A stretch of DNA of 64,000 bases, taken from positions 92,714-156,713 of the forward strand of contig NZ_JSBW02000037.1 in the NCBI RefSeq assembly GCF_000772705.2, given 5' to 3'. How positions within the stretch are numbered: the stretch's first letter is position 1; each line of letters opens with the position of its first letter. Made by a program: the position numbers and the translations under genes. Shown one piece after another: positions 55,907 through 63,760 of this stretch. Origin of the DNA: Xanthomonas vasicola (GTDB lineage Bacteria > Pseudomonadota > Gammaproteobacteria > Xanthomonadales > Xanthomonadaceae). The notes beneath the pieces were generated by a model that was not told the origin of the DNA, searched no databases, and was given only the letters and a program-made list of their open reading frames with translations.

Positions 55907-56166
55907 TGGTTAAGCGCCTCGCTGCGAGGGGCGAGGTGCTTTTTCGAGACTACTGGCCGAAAGTTCTTCATGAAATATTGCGATCGGATTCGTTGGTAAG
56001 CCACATGCCCGAAAAAGGGGATGATCAGCAGCCTTCTATGGCCGAAGGGCATAGCAGATATGATAATTCTACCCGTATTCAAATTTGTGAAATGCGGCTC
56101 GAAGCGAGCGCTTGCGGAAGTGGCGATTCTTGGTTGGATGAGGACTCCCCACACGCAGGAGTTTTC

Positions 56167-56508
56167 ATGACCACCCATCCGCAACAACTCGAAATCGCTG
56201 GCCAACTGCTCGCCGGGCTGATGAGCCAGACACTGTCGGACGAACCGCTGGTGCGCCAACGCAATGTCTGCAACGCCTGGGCCTCTGCTGGCGAGCTGAT
56301 CGTTTACAGCCAGAAGAAGCCGCCAGGCGGAGGCAGCGTCGCCCAATCCTTGGAGCATGCCCCTCCGCATCCCTTCCAGCCGGTGCGCACCCGCGAAGCC
56401 GTCATCGTTCGAGAGCTCCCATCGATAGACGAATGGCGCGCGGGTTGCAAAAACAAAGATGCACACCTAGACCCGGTGCGCAGCAAGAAGCGTCCGACCC
56501 TTCACTGA
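56167..56508 (+). CDS. Hypothetical protein, 113 residues
   Basis: MTTHPQQLEIAGQLLAGLMS begins a soluble protein with NACNAWASAGELIVYSQKK-type helical content and a basic tail ending RSKKRPTLH. AGGAG lies 6-7 bases before ATG 56167; the frame is open upstream to 55876 (including an ATG at 55904 that overlaps the stop of the small membrane protein), so a longer product cannot be excluded. I do not recognise it. It precedes the relaxase gene and reads toward it. Confidence 0.5.
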   Translation: MTTHPQQLEIAGQLLAGLMSQTLSDEPLVRQRNVCNAWASAGELIVYSQKKPPGGGSVAQSLEHAPPHPFQPVRTREAVIVRELPSIDEWRAGCKNKDAHLDPVRSKKRPTLH

Positions 56509-56560
56509 GACGGACGCAAGCACGCAAACATTGAGCCCCGCACTGCGGGGCTCTCTGGTT

Positions 56561-58156
56561 TCAATGGAAGCGCGGCGGCCGGGGAACGTAGGCAGGGACA
56601 GGAGGGGCGGAGATGGCAGGACCTGGACGCGGTCCATCGGGCTGGTTCGCCATGTCGAGCTGGAGGGGATAGCGCTGGAGCATGTCCCGGCTCCAAGCCT
56701 CCAGATGCGCCGCGCTGGCCGAGGCCTCTTTCTCGCAGAGGGCTTGTTCCTCCGGGGTCACCTTGGCCCTTGCATCGGCAAGCTCTGCGGTCCGGCTTTC
56801 CAGGGTGCTGAGTCGGCGACCGCGCCGCTGCTTCCAGTCCCCCTGCATCCACGACGGACCGGGCTCGGGGTTGTTCGCCAAAAAGTCGTGCCACGCGTTC
56901 TCGGCCATGTGGTGCAGCTTCTCCGCTCGGCGCACCGCCAATAGCCGCCGGGCGAACTTCATGGTCGCTGCCTTGAAGCGCCGCAGCCGACGCATCAACT
57001 CGTTGAGGTCCGGGCGAAGCCGAACCTCGTCGGCGAAGGCAGTCACGCGCTCCCTCACCCACTGCATTAGGTCCAGCGTTGCTTGGAGTGTCTGAGCCAA
57101 GCGGGGATCCGCTTGAACGGCCACTCCCCATTCGTCGCTGGCCTCCTCAGCGAGCTCCGAGACCGAACGTGGGGCGCGCGACGGCTTGGCCTCCTCGGCC
57201 TCCATCAGTCCGAGCCCACGGGCAATGGTCGCCATGCTGGGGGACACCTCGATGTGCCCTGCCCCGCGCCTGAGCGGCAGGGACAGCACATCAGAAGACC
57301 GGCCAGTCTCGCGCTCTGCCTGGGCCTGGCTATGACCATCGGGCACGGGCATGGCGCGCCCTTCCTGCTCGAACACGGCGATGAGTTTTCGGAAGGTCTC
57401 CTCGTTGGTCTCTTCGATGAGCTGGTTGGCCTCGAACCGCTCCGATGGCTGGCCCCGTCGAGCCAGCGCGGTCCCGTTCTTGCCGACGTGCTTGGTGGGC
57501 TCCCGGGAGAGCACGGCAGCCGCGGCCAGGTCGCCGCGGGCCAGGGCATCGTCGGCCTGGGCGGCCAAGCTGCGATGGTCTACACGAATCTCAAGCGCCG
57601 CCTTCTCAAGGTGCGCGTTGATGGTGGAGGCGATGAGTTCGCGCACCCATTGCACTTCAACACGTCCCGACGGCCCGCCGTCCAGTTCCTTGGTTTTGTC
57701 CGTGAGACCGTCTGGCCCCATGCGACGCGTCGTTGCCAGGACATGGACATGCCAGTTCAAGCCGTCCTTGCTGCCGGGGCTGTGGATGCTGGCCTGGGCC
57801 GCAAAGCCGTAGCGGCCAACTAAGGCGCGCGTGACCTCTACGGCCAGCTCGGACCTCTGGAGGTCATCGAGTTCGTGGGGCAAGGCAAACTCGAACTCGC
57901 GCGCCACGGTCGAATCTTTGCGACGCTCAGCCGCTTCTGCAGCCGGCCAGAGCTCAGCAGGGACCAGGGCCCAGTCAGGCGCGTCCTCGGGAGCGATGCA
58001 GCGCGTTTCGACCACGCCGTCCCGGCGGCGGTAGTCGTGGCGCAGGCCGGTGAGCGCGTCCTCGAGCAGCAGGCCGGCGCGGTAGGCCGCCGCAGCGATG
58101 GACGAATGTCCTTTGGCACGGCTGAAGGTTTTGACGTTGGCGTGGTAGATGGCCAT
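56561..58156 (-). CDS. MobA/MobL-family relaxase (MOBQ)
   Basis: A 531-residue relaxase. The N-terminal nuclease begins MAIYHANVKTFSRAKGHSSI and has the catalytic Tyr in AAAYRAG (about residue 25), and the metal-binding His pair in LNWHVHVLATTRR (about residues 127-129). The C-terminal half is a helical, charged extension with RVTAFADEVRLRPDLNELMRRL. It nicks oriT to start conjugative mobilisation. The frame is open to 58771, but ATG 58154-58156 fits homology. It is divergent from the TraD-like gene; the 266 bases between contain an oriT candidate. Confidence 0.88.
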   Translation of the reverse strand: MAIYHANVKTFSRAKGHSSIAAAAYRAGLLLEDALTGLRHDYRRRDGVVETRCIAPEDAPDWALVPAELWPAAEAAERRKDSTVAREFEFALPHELDDLQRSELAVEVTRALVGRYGFAAQASIHSPGSKDGLNWHVHVLATTRRMGPDGLTDKTKELDGGPSGRVEVQWVRELIASTINAHLEKAALEIRVDHRSLAAQADDALARGDLAAAAVLSREPTKHVGKNGTALARRGQPSERFEANQLIEETNEETFRKLIAVFEQEGRAMPVPDGHSQAQAERETGRSSDVLSLPLRRGAGHIEVSPSMATIARGLGLMEAEEAKPSRAPRSVSELAEEASDEWGVAVQADPRLAQTLQATLDLMQWVRERVTAFADEVRLRPDLNELMRRLRRFKAATMKFARRLLAVRRAEKLHHMAENAWHDFLANNPEPGPSWMQGDWKQRRGRRLSTLESRTAELADARAKVTPEEQALCEKEASASAAHLEAWSRDMLQRYPLQLDMANQPDGPRPGPAISAPPVPAYVPRPPRFH

Positions 58157-58263
58157 GAGGCGGCGACTCCGAAGCAGTGGGGTTGCTTGGTTTATGCCTC
58201 GGCTTTGGATTTTCGCAAGCGCCTTGGGCGCTTGGGGTTCAAGGGGCGGAGCCCTTTGCGCAC

Positions 58264-58293
58264 GTGTCACGCAGTGACACCTAGGTGCGCTCT
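58264..58293 (+). other. Candidate origin of transfer (oriT), RSF1010-like
   Basis: GTGTCAC (58264-58270) and GTGACAC (58274-58280) form a 7-bp hairpin with a 3-base loop. Four bases later comes TAGGTGCGCTCT (58282-58293), which resembles the nick region TAAGTGCG/CCCT of RSF1010/R1162 (recalled from memory), in a similar position relative to the inverted repeat. It lies between the divergent relaxase and TraD-like genes, where MOBQ oriTs are usually found. Confidence 0.62.
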
Positions 58294-58422
58294 TGCTTCT
58301 TTCTTCTAAGCCTTGTTTTTCAGCCTTTTCGATTCTCGGGGGGGACGAAATTCGAGACCAGCCCAACGCTTGACGCAAGTCGTTTTCCTGGTTGACTGAT
58401 TTCCACAAGGCAGGAGAAACAC

Positions 58423-58749
58423 ATGACCGCAACGAATCACTACCGAGACCAAATCCAACGCGCCACGGAGCGCTTGGCTCAGCATCAAGCGCGCGAGCTT
58501 TTAGCGCAACAGCGCCAAGCGGTGAAGGCCAAGGAAATGCAACGCCGCGAAGAAGCCAAGCGACGCACACGGGTAGCAGAGCTCGTGTTCCTTGCAGGAG
58601 CAGAATCGCTGGAGGATGCCGAGTTGGTGGGTGCGCTTTTGGCTCACGTAGGAAATCGGAGCGACGCGGCAATCCGTAACCAAGCGCGCTCCCTCGGCGC
58701 GTTGCGAATGGAAATCTCGAACGCTGAAGAAGGTCACAGCACGCATTGA
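58423..58749 (+). CDS. TraD/MobC-like mobilisation protein
   Basis: A 108-residue, highly charged helical protein: MTATNHYRDQIQRATERLAQ, a Lys/Arg/Glu-rich coiled coil (residues about 20-48), then RVAELVFLAGAESLEDAELVGALLAHVG, the conserved core of TraD-type accessory proteins of MOBQ systems. It probably binds oriT with the relaxase. ATG 58423 has CAGGAGA about 6 bases upstream. It diverges from the relaxase gene. Confidence 0.75.
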   Translation: MTATNHYRDQIQRATERLAQHQARELLAQQRQAVKAKEMQRREEAKRRTRVAELVFLAGAESLEDAELVGALLAHVGNRSDAAIRNQARSLGALRMEISNAEEGHSTH

Positions 58750-58826
58750 GCCTGCTCGCCCGCCCTGCCATCGCGCGCCGAACAGTTGCAGCCGCGCCGA
58801 TGGTCGGTTACAACGTGTTTGCCAGT

Positions 58827-58918
58827 GGGGGCATCCCCCGGTGTTGTGCCCGCATAGCCTCTAGGCTCCGGGTGCCCGAGGTTCTCCTCTAGGAGGCACG
58901 GGAATCTTCTTTGATTCC
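58827..58918. repeat. Cluster of four short palindromes before HNH gene
   Basis: GGGGG-CAT-CCCCC (58827-58839), AGCCT-CT-AGGCT (58856-58867), TCCT-CT-AGGA (58885-58894) and GGAATC-TTCTTT-GATTCC (58901-58918) lie in a row just upstream of the HNH gene ATG at 58929. They may be a structured leader or a terminator for the TraD-like gene. No single named element matches. Confidence 0.5.
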
Positions 58919-58928
58919 GGAGCCCTCT

Positions 58929-59279
58929 ATGAGCAACAAACGCCTCAAATCTCTTCGCATCCGTGCCTTTCAGGCCCAGTCGGGCTGCTGTTTCTATTGC
59001 GGCCTCTCAATGTGGCTCGCCTCGCCTCACGAGCTGGGCTTGCGCCCCCGCTCTGCACGTTCTTACCAGTGCACAGCCGAACACCTGATTGCTCAACAAG
59101 AAGGCGGCTTGGATGTGCCCGAAAACGTGGTAGCCGCGCACACACGCTGCAATCAAGGACGCCACAAGCGGCGAGGGCCTGCTCCATCTCCTGACGTGTT
59201 CAAGCAGCTGGTTAGAAAGCGACTTGCAATGGGAAGATGGTGGCCCACGCCTCCAACTGGAACTCACATCGGATGTTGA
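58929..59279 (+). CDS. HNH endonuclease
   Basis: A 116-residue protein. The zinc-site Cys pair is in CCFYCGLSM (about residues 20-23), the catalytic His in CTAEHLIAQQEGG (about residue 50), and Asn-Cys in VVAAHTRCNQGRHKRRG (about residues 65-79). This is a typical small HNH nuclease. CCGGAG lies 6 bases before ATG 58929. Its 3' end overlaps the first codons of the lipoprotein gene. It could act in element maintenance or as a homing-type nuclease. Confidence 0.8.
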   Translation: MSNKRLKSLRIRAFQAQSGCCFYCGLSMWLASPHELGLRPRSARSYQCTAEHLIAQQEGGLDVPENVVAAHTRCNQGRHKRRGPAPSPDVFKQLVRKRLAMGRWWPTPPTGTHIGC

Positions 59280-59833
59280 TCCGTCGCCTGCTTCCCAGTG
59301 CCGTATTGCTGCTGACTGCCTGTTCCCAATCCTCTACGCCTCAAGCCGAGCCATCCCCGCCCACGGAAAGCTCAACGCAGCAGCCGGCCGATCGTTCCGT
59401 GGTCACGCCCTTCCAAAAAGAGGTCGAGCGCAGCAAGGCAGTGCTTTCATGCAAGTCAACCAAGATCACGCCAGGAAGCTCAGGCTGGGGTGCCCTTTTT
59501 GGCTGTATCGGCGGCGAGGCCGAGACAGTCAAGTTCTTTATCAACGAAGAGCCGGAAACCGGCAGGGTCTCCACCACGAAGTTCCTATGGAACGACTGGT
59601 TTAAGGATCGCGGTTATGGGCTCCACGCTGACGCTAAAGCTGCGGACAAGATGATCCACGACCTCATCAAACTTTATCCCAGCGACCACGACAAGGCCTT
59701 GCTTAAAGCGTTCAAGGGCAAGAAGAACCTTACCTTGGAAGGCAATGGCTACCGCTTCGAATACACGTTCGACCGAGGGCCAGCCATTGACGAACGCATG
59801 ATTGTGGTCACGCCGATTGGATTGACACCATAA
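59273..59833 (+). CDS. Hypothetical lipoprotein
   Basis: A 186-residue protein with lipobox LLTAC (Cys about residue 17) after MLIRRLLPSAVLL, a Pro/Ser/Gln-rich linker (about 20-45), and a mature domain containing CKSTKITPGSSGWGALFGCIGG with two Cys residues that may form a disulphide. I do not recognise the family. ATG 59273 overlaps the HNH stop by seven bases. Confidence 0.6.
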   Translation: MLIRRLLPSAVLLLTACSQSSTPQAEPSPPTESSTQQPADRSVVTPFQKEVERSKAVLSCKSTKITPGSSGWGALFGCIGGEAETVKFFINEEPETGRVSTTKFLWNDWFKDRGYGLHADAKAADKMIHDLIKLYPSDHDKALLKAFKGKKNLTLEGNGYRFEYTFDRGPAIDERMIVVTPIGLTP

Positions 59834-59874
59834 CGCCACGCCTGCACACCCGTTGCCGAGGACACTGACACCCC

Positions 59875-61116
59875 ATGCGAATGAGCGATGCCTTTCGCCG
59901 ATATGGCGTTGAGATCAAGGACCCGCAGTTCAACTCGTCCGCCCTGTCTGAGAATCCGCGCCAGGTCATTTTGAGCCTGTGGTCACACAACTTCTCTCCC
60001 GACATGTCCCGCTACGCGATGGAGACCGCCCATTGGAAGGGCAGTGGCAAGCACACTTTTCGCGCTCATCTCGAACAAGCCCGGGCGGAAAGCTTGCCAA
60101 TCCGAGTCGTGGTGGCCACCTCCGACAACCCGGCAAAAGTTAGGGCTGGCAATGCCGCACGCGCCTCCAACGACTTCGAGCCGGACTTCAGCCTGGTCGG
60201 CCAGGTGGCATTGCTCGAGGCCGATTCTTTTGAACTTACGTTTGAGCACGGCGGCGAGATCCCTGAAACAGAGATGGTCCTGCGCGACCGGGCTACCGTG
60301 AAATACTGGCACGTGGCCGAAGCCGTGCAAGCACTGGCCAAGCCCTCCTCCACCGCAGAGATTCGAGATTGGCTCAAAGGACGCTACCCAGGCGAGGACC
60401 ACTCAGACTTGGGAGCCAACCTTTCATTTTTGACCGTCAACGACACGAATCGCAGGTATTACGACAAGACGCGGAAGGATTGGCGCTCAAACTCCAATCG
60501 TCCCCGTGATCTCCTTTTCCGGCGAGGCAAATCGCAACGCGTGACGTATGAGCCCTTTCGACCAAGCATCCATGGCCACTGGACTCTACAGCCGAACGAA
60601 GGCGGCCTTTGGGAAGCTGTGCAGTTACCCGCCACCCCACAATCGAAAGCCGAGGCCGAAGGGCAGGATGCGGCATTTACGCATCTGCCTCCATTGGATT
60701 CAGACCATGATGCACGTGTTTGGGCAATGCGTGCAGTAGCCCAGCGCCGCGGTCAATCCTTTTTCCGAAATCAATTGCTAGACGCGTATGGCAGCCGTTG
60801 TGCCATCACTGGCTGTTCGGCGAAGGAAGTCTTGGAGGCGGCGCATATATTGCCTTACCGGGGAGACCATACCGACCGGGTGGACAACGGCTTGTTGCTC
60901 CGCGCCGACCTCCATACCCTTTTCGACTGCCTGCTGCTCTGGATCACCCCAGAGAACAAGGTCGCGTTGGCTCCATCGTTGCTTACCACTGACTACTTTG
61001 CTCTTAAAGGCCAGACCGTGCGTCAGCCGGAGTCAAAGAAGAACCGCCCCAATCCCGACCATCTGAGCGAACACGCCCGGCGTTGTCAGGAGCTCGACGG
61101 CGCACCAGGCCCATAG
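59875..61116 (+). CDS. HNH endonuclease, restriction-like (HNH_2 type)
   Basis: A 413-residue protein. The C-terminal HNH_2 domain (about residues 300-375) has RCAITGCSAKEVLEAAHILPY, then RGDHTDRVDNGLLLRADLHTLFD, with catalytic His in EAAHI and the ligand His in ADLHTLFD. The N-terminal 280 residues are not similar to a known recognition domain. It resembles stand-alone restriction-like nucleases found in mobile elements; no methyltransferase is nearby. It follows the lipoprotein by 41 bases. Confidence 0.82.
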   Translation: MRMSDAFRRYGVEIKDPQFNSSALSENPRQVILSLWSHNFSPDMSRYAMETAHWKGSGKHTFRAHLEQARAESLPIRVVVATSDNPAKVRAGNAARASNDFEPDFSLVGQVALLEADSFELTFEHGGEIPETEMVLRDRATVKYWHVAEAVQALAKPSSTAEIRDWLKGRYPGEDHSDLGANLSFLTVNDTNRRYYDKTRKDWRSNSNRPRDLLFRRGKSQRVTYEPFRPSIHGHWTLQPNEGGLWEAVQLPATPQSKAEAEGQDAAFTHLPPLDSDHDARVWAMRAVAQRRGQSFFRNQLLDAYGSRCAITGCSAKEVLEAAHILPYRGDHTDRVDNGLLLRADLHTLFDCLLLWITPENKVALAPSLLTTDYFALKGQTVRQPESKKNRPNPDHLSEHARRCQELDGAPGP

Positions 61117-61127
61117 GTCGACGAGCA

Positions 61128-61778
61128 TCAGCGCGCGTCTGAGGCGCTGCGCAGGCTAACGGCACGGTATTGCTTCTGACTGCCGAAACGCGGGCCGTTC
61201 CTTTCGAGCGTGGCGCAGATCCTTCCTTCGCCACAGGGAGCTAGATCAGCGCGCGCAACCCGCTCCCAATAGTCGATTGAGGTGCGGAGCTGCACCAGCT
61301 CGCTGCGCTTTTCGTTGATGATGTCCACCGAGTAAGCCACCGCACCCAGGCCCAACACGCCGGCCACGAGCATCGTGGCGGATGCAATGCCCATGCGTCG
61401 TGTGATCTTTTTTTCCAAGGACTGCTGGGCATGCGCGTAACGGCGAGTGGCTTGCTGCAATGTCTCATCCGCAGTGGCCATTTCTTTGTTGAATCGCTTG
61501 GCGGCTGGCTCCAGCGTCTGCGTCAACGCCTGATTGGTCAGCTGCGTCAGCCGCGGCAGGGCGTTTTCCAGCACCCGATTGACCTTGGCATCGGCGCTGC
61601 TGGCCGCGTGTTGGACTACCTGAAGTTGCTCGGCGACAACCTCGCGCAACCGTTGTTCGCGCTGCTGCATGGATGCCACCAGCGTCGTCAGCACTTTGAC
61701 CGTTTCCTGCAGCGAGGCGTTCGACGCGTTCAATGCCGCCATCATTTCCGCCATTGCGGCGGCGTCTTGCCTGTCCAT
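61128..61778 (-). CDS. Coiled-coil membrane protein, unknown
   Basis: A 216-residue protein. Residues about 1-120 are a long coiled coil (MAALNASNASLQETVKVLTT; LRLREVVAEQLQVVQHAAS-type heptads), then one membrane helix at about residues 126-146 (GIASATMLVAGVLGLGAVAYS), and a short C-terminal domain with two Cys (APCGEGRICATLERN). GGGAGA lies 7 bases before ATG 61776-61778. It follows the Gln-rich gene by 42 bases and is probably in the same operon. Similar architecture occurs in relaxosome-associated mobilisation proteins, but I cannot assign it. Confidence 0.65.
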   Translation of the reverse strand: MDRQDAAAMAEMMAALNASNASLQETVKVLTTLVASMQQREQRLREVVAEQLQVVQHAASSADAKVNRVLENALPRLTQLTNQALTQTLEPAAKRFNKEMATADETLQQATRRYAHAQQSLEKKITRRMGIASATMLVAGVLGLGAVAYSVDIINEKRSELVQLRTSIDYWERVARADLAPCGEGRICATLERNGPRFGSQKQYRAVSLRSASDAR

Positions 61779-61819
61779 GAGGTCTCCCTGAGCTCGGCTG
61801 GTCACGGAAGCGATTTTGA

Positions 61820-61891
61820 CTAACCGCCACCACCACCACCACCACCTCCTCCTCCTCCGCCTCCGCCTCCACCGCCGTCTCCACCACCACC
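61820..61891. repeat. Trinucleotide-repeat tract encoding poly-Gly
   Basis: On the plus strand CCA, CCT, CCG and CCN triplets repeat almost without break for about 72 bases, coding about 20 glycines on the minus strand with two Asp interruptions. Such a tract is prone to length change, which would alter tail length without changing the frame. Confidence 0.8.
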
Positions 61892-63760
61892 GCCGTCCCC
61901 TTGGGGGCCGCTCTGCATCGGACCCTTGGCGAACTCCGGCAAGGTCATCACCATCACCGGCCCGCGGCTGGTGTTGATCTCGGCTGAGACATCCATCCCC
62001 AGCGCCTGGCGTGTGGTGGCGAGCTCCTGGGCCTCCTGCTGGGCCTGCGCCTCCAGGAACTCGTTGCCTCTTTTGATGAGCGCCTGCGTCGCTGCGCTGT
62101 TGGCCACCCGATTCAAGGCCTGCTCGATTGCCAACTCGTTCTTGCTGTCGAGCGCATAGAGCACTTCGTCCACGTCCGGATCACCCGTGATGGATTTGCG
62201 CTCAGCTTTCGACGAGTCGTTTGGCGCATCCCCTCCCCCTGGACCGGCCGAGCGCTGAGCTAGAGGTGGAAAGGCATCGGTTTGCTCAGCAGCTTCACTA
62301 GGCGAGCGGCCACTTGGTTGGTGCGCGCTGAATGCATCAATGCCGCCACCCTCCTGGTCTAGCGCCCTCTTTTGAGCGAAGGGATAAGGTTCTCCGCGCT
62401 CGCGATACTCCCTCCATTCCTGGTGGAAGCGTTCGTCTTCCCGATCCGCCGCCTCAATTTCCTGTTGCAGCTGGCGCAGCGAGCGCATGGTCTCTTCCAG
62501 GAACAGGGTGCCGCCCGGGTCTGCGCCGCTGCGGTCCTGCGCCGGAGTCGATTGGGCCTGCTGGCTTTCCGCGTCTGCTGGCTCCGTGGGAAAACGATTC
62601 TCTGCGCTGCCTCCCAGCGATTGCCCGTGTGCTTGCGCGAGATTTATTGCGGGCAGCACAGCCGCCTCAGGGTCGATGGGAGAGACGTCTGAAGGACTCG
62701 CCTGCCGTGCCTCAGCTGCTCGCTCAAGAGTGGTAGGCGCAGGGGGCTGCGACGCAATCAACGGTTCTGCTGTCGCAGGCGCTGTTTGGGCCATCACGCG
62801 CCCCGGCTCTGCCTCCTGCTCACGCGCCACGTCTTGCTGACGGACCGACGCTCGCTCCATCTCCGCTTGCTGCGTTTGCACGCTGGGGGGCAGCGCTGGA
62901 GGCACCGCATCGGCCTCTGCGCCTTGCGAAGGTTGGTTACCGGATTCCGGACTCTCGGATGAAGGCACTTGAAGCTGAGCGGTGTCGCGATTCTCCACCG
63001 CCTGCATTTCCAGCGCGCGCTCTACATCTTGTGCTTGATGCGGCTGCGCGTCGCCTGGACCGGGCGTTTGCTTCAGAGGGTCAGGTGCCAGGTGTGCGCG
63101 TGCATGTTGGTTCTGTGGCTGCCGGCTTGCGCCCTCCTGCTGCAACTGAGGACGCGACGTATGCTGAGCCAGCGCGGTATCTTGAGCGTCCGGTTGAGGA
63201 TCCGGTTGCGGCGAGGAGTCCTGACGCTGGGCCTGCTGCTGTTCGAGTCCTTGAACTTGTTCCTGTTGATCCTGTGCTTGCCGAGCCTGAGCTTCCTGGA
63301 CCTCAACTTGCCTGGCTTCTTGAGCCTGGCGGTCTTGCTGCTCCCGCTGCTGGTTGTCCTGGGCTTGGTGCTCCTGCGCCTGGCGTTCCTGGACATCCCT
63401 TTCCTCACGCTCCTGCAGCTCGCGTTGCTGGCTGGTCTGTGCTTGCTGCTCCTGCACTTGCCGCTCTTCTGACTCCCGATGCTGCTCGGCTTGGCGCTGA
63501 CCTTCCAGCACCGCATGCGCCTGGACTGCTTGTTCGCTCTGCGCCCGATCCTCGCGCTCTGGCTGGGCCTGCTGGAGGTGCTCGCGCACCTGCGCGACGT
63601 GCTGCTCTTGCGCAACACGATCTTGCTGTTCGCGTTCTTGTCGCGCCTGCGCCGCGACAGAGGCTTGCATTTGCGCCTGGAGGTCGAGCACTTGCTGCGG
63701 ACTGGAAGAATCGGAGGTCGAGCTGTCCGCCTCTGCCGTTCCCGCAGGCACGCGCCCTAG
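61820..63760 (-). pseudogene. Gln-rich coiled-coil protein with C-terminal poly-Gly tract, 5' end lost to IS insertion
   Basis: About 645 residues remain. Residues corresponding to 63735-63110 are dominated by Gln, Glu, Ala and Arg (an extended coiled coil, with repeated RQAQE and QQREQQ), then a Pro/Ala-rich linker, then a folded domain with DVDEVLYALDSKNELAIEQAL and NTSRGPVMVMTLPEF, and finally a run of about 20 Gly residues before the stop. The frame continues to 63925, but the part beyond about 63760 overlaps transposase DNA in another frame, so the true N-terminus is missing. I do not recognise the domain. It precedes the coiled-coil membrane protein gene. Confidence 0.68.
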
